Assembly (NCBI RefSeq): GCF_003056355.1
Contig: NZ_PYVW01000004.1
Span: forward strand, 124,001 to 188,000
DNA from: Devosia naphthalenivorans
Lineage (GTDB): Bacteria; Pseudomonadota; Alphaproteobacteria; Rhizobiales; Devosiaceae
Reading direction: 5' to 3'
DNA length: 64,000 bases
Position numbers and translations under genes: made by a program. Shown one piece after another: positions 62,937-64,000 of the stretch. Numbering within the stretch: the first letter of the stretch is position 1; every line of letters begins with the position of its first letter. The notes under the pieces are model-generated. The model saw only the letters and a program-made list of their open reading frames with translations, did not search any database and was not told the origin of the DNA.

Positions 62937-63518
62937 TTGCCGCAGAATTCCGTTCATCTCTGCGTTGATATGCAACGCATGTTCCTTGAGGGCACCGACT
63001 GGCAATTACCCAGTATGCCCGACACATTGCCCGCCATAGAGGCGCTGGTGGACGCCGATCCGGCAAGAACCGTGTTCACCCGCTTCATTCCCCCGCCGGC
63101 CGAAGCCACGCACGGCGCCTGGGTGGATTATTATGCCGCTTGGCCGCGCATGGCGCGGGAAGCCATCGCCCCTGAGCTGCTAGGCCTGGCCCCCAGTCTT
63201 GCGCACTACACGCCCCCGGCACGAGTGTTCGACAAGCCGGTGTTCTCGCCATGGTGGTCGGGGGAACTGCACCGTCTGCTGCAGCAGGCCGGGATCGACA
63301 CCGTGATCGTTTCGGGCGGCGAGACAGATGTATGCGTGCTCGCCACGATCATGGGCGCAATCGATCTGGGCTATCGGGTGTGGCTGCCCACCGATGCGGT
63401 GTGCAGTTCGGCAGAAAGCTGCCACGAGGCCATGCTGTCGGTGTTCGAGAGCCGCTTCGGAGTCCAGGTCACCACCTGCACAACCGATGACATTCTGGCA
63501 AAGAAACTTGGCGCATGA
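62937..63518 (+). CDS. Isochorismatase-family cysteine hydrolase
   Basis: A 193-residue alpha/beta hydrolase of the isochorismatase/nicotinamidase family. The catalytic aspartate is in HLCVDMQRMFLEG, the lysine in VFDKPVFSPWWSGEL and the cysteine in VSGGETDVCVLATIMGAIDL, where a cis peptide before the catalytic part is usual. TTG start at 62937 after TAGGAG. The substrate (isochorismate, nicotinamide, an N-carbamoyl amide or other) cannot be told. Confidence 0.88.
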   Translation: MPQNSVHLCVDMQRMFLEGTDWQLPSMPDTLPAIEALVDADPARTVFTRFIPPPAEATHGAWVDYYAAWPRMAREAIAPELLGLAPSLAHYTPPARVFDKPVFSPWWSGELHRLLQQAGIDTVIVSGGETDVCVLATIMGAIDLGYRVWLPTDAVCSSAESCHEAMLSVFESRFGVQVTTCTTDDILAKKLGA

Positions 63519-63568
63519 AGATCGGCTTCCACGCATCGCACGAGCAGTTCCGGAGAACGCGACGCGCT

Positions 63569-64000
63569 CTAGCCGGTTTTCTTGAAATCCTGCAATGCTG
63601 CCCGCCGCAGAACATCGGCATGCTGGCGCAATTCCTCGGCCTTGCGGATCGCTGCTGAGGCAAGGGCGTCCCAATGCGATATCGATCTCGAGCAGCACAC
63701 TGTCGGGGACAGGCGGGGAGGGCTCTGGCGACTGGGCCAGCAATTGCATCAACAGTGAGCCGAGCTGGCTCACCGGCGCCCGATGGTCGACGTCAGCCGC
63801 GGCCAGGGCGCCCAGCGGCATGTCGGGGGCCGGTGCATCGGTAGGATTCTGGATCACGGCTATACCGCCGCAGCGCTTGAGATCCGCCATGCCCGCCGCC
63901 CCGTCGTTGAGTTTGCCGCTCAGCACGACAGAGATGGCGCCGCTCCCATAACAAGCGCCGACGGAGCGGAACAGGGGATCGATCGCGGGGCGCGCAAGGT
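63569..64000 (-). pseudogene. CheB-like methylesterase gene, 3' part with internal deletion
   Basis: The 5' end lies outside the window. From the edge, LARPAIDPLFRSVGACYGSG, then VVLSGKLNDGAAGMADLKRC and GGIAVIQNPTDAPAPDMPLG, VDHRAPVSQL match the CheB catalytic domain. The frame then runs through VPDSVLLEIDIALG, but the usual Cys-rich segment is missing. Coding resumes one frame over as ALASAAIRKAEELRQHADVL and RRAALQDFKKTG, the expected extreme C-terminus, ending at 63569. A deletion with frameshift near 63665-63680 is the simplest reading. The catalytic part may still be made as a truncated or altered protein. Confidence 0.7.

Overview
The window is high-GC DNA that looks like a chromosome segment of an alphaproteobacterium of the Hyphomicrobiales, plausibly a Devosia-type organism. 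This is inferred from the gene families (DUF982, cbb3 oxidase with FNR-type boxes, NnrS/NnrU, pseudoazurin, many sugar ABC importers, RpiR and M81 genes) and from TCGAA-centred REP-like palindromes; no marker gene settles the genus. One tRNA gene, tRNA-Ser(GGA), is present, with no rRNA, CRISPR array or intact mobile element.

Region 1 (1-4.9 kb) is sparse and decayed: a partial YbdG-type mechanosensitive channel, a membrane-anchored hypothetical protein, a frameshifted Rnk-like gene, a DUF982 gene, a small HTH gene, a multiply frameshifted dihydrodipicolinate-synthase-family remnant and a hypothetical protein.

Region 2 (4.9-28.9 kb) is a low-oxygen and nitrite-respiration island. On the minus strand, read from 20.1 kb down to 4.9 kb, come pseudoazurin, copper nitrite reductase (nirK), a His-rich periplasmic protein, a YcnI-like copper protein, a CopC-CopD fusion, a DUF2249 protein, a polytopic haem-copper-oxidase-like protein, a double-DUF2249 protein and a MIP18-family protein. 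The cbb3 oxidase operon ccoNOQP, a 69-aa membrane protein, DUF2189, ccoI and ccoS follow. Perfect TTGAT-N4-ATCAA boxes stand before ccoN and between pseudoazurin and a divergent Crp/Fnr gene. On the plus strand come the Crp/Fnr regulator, nnrU, a DUF454 gene, nnrS, a VIT-type transporter, a DUF1275 protein and a second pseudoazurin-like protein that lacks one copper ligand. A lone aa3-type oxidase subunit I gene (ctaD) sits divergently from a LysR regulator, and a 78-bp relic of another ctaD copy lies next to nnrS.

Region 3 (29-38 kb) holds the tRNA gene, msrA, a YjbR protein, a D-threonine-aldolase-like enzyme with an SDR, RidA, two M81 (MlrC-type) metallopeptidase-family genes and an MFS transporter.

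Region 4 (38-60.7 kb) is nutrient acquisition: an ABC importer operon with a Gfo/Idh oxidoreductase, an RpiR regulator and an apparently cytoplasmic GH20 hexosaminidase (amino-sugar use); a cytosine-deaminase-like enzyme beside a BMP-type nucleoside importer and a divergent NMT1/THI5-type importer (nucleobase salvage); and an RbsABC-like importer with a zinc alcohol dehydrogenase (sugar or polyol use). Each of the three importer operons with an internal or leading binding-protein gene carries a GC-rich hairpin just after that gene. Region 5 (60.8-64 kb) holds a J-domain/VWA gene pair, small proteins, an isochorismatase-family hydrolase and the end of a damaged CheB-like gene.
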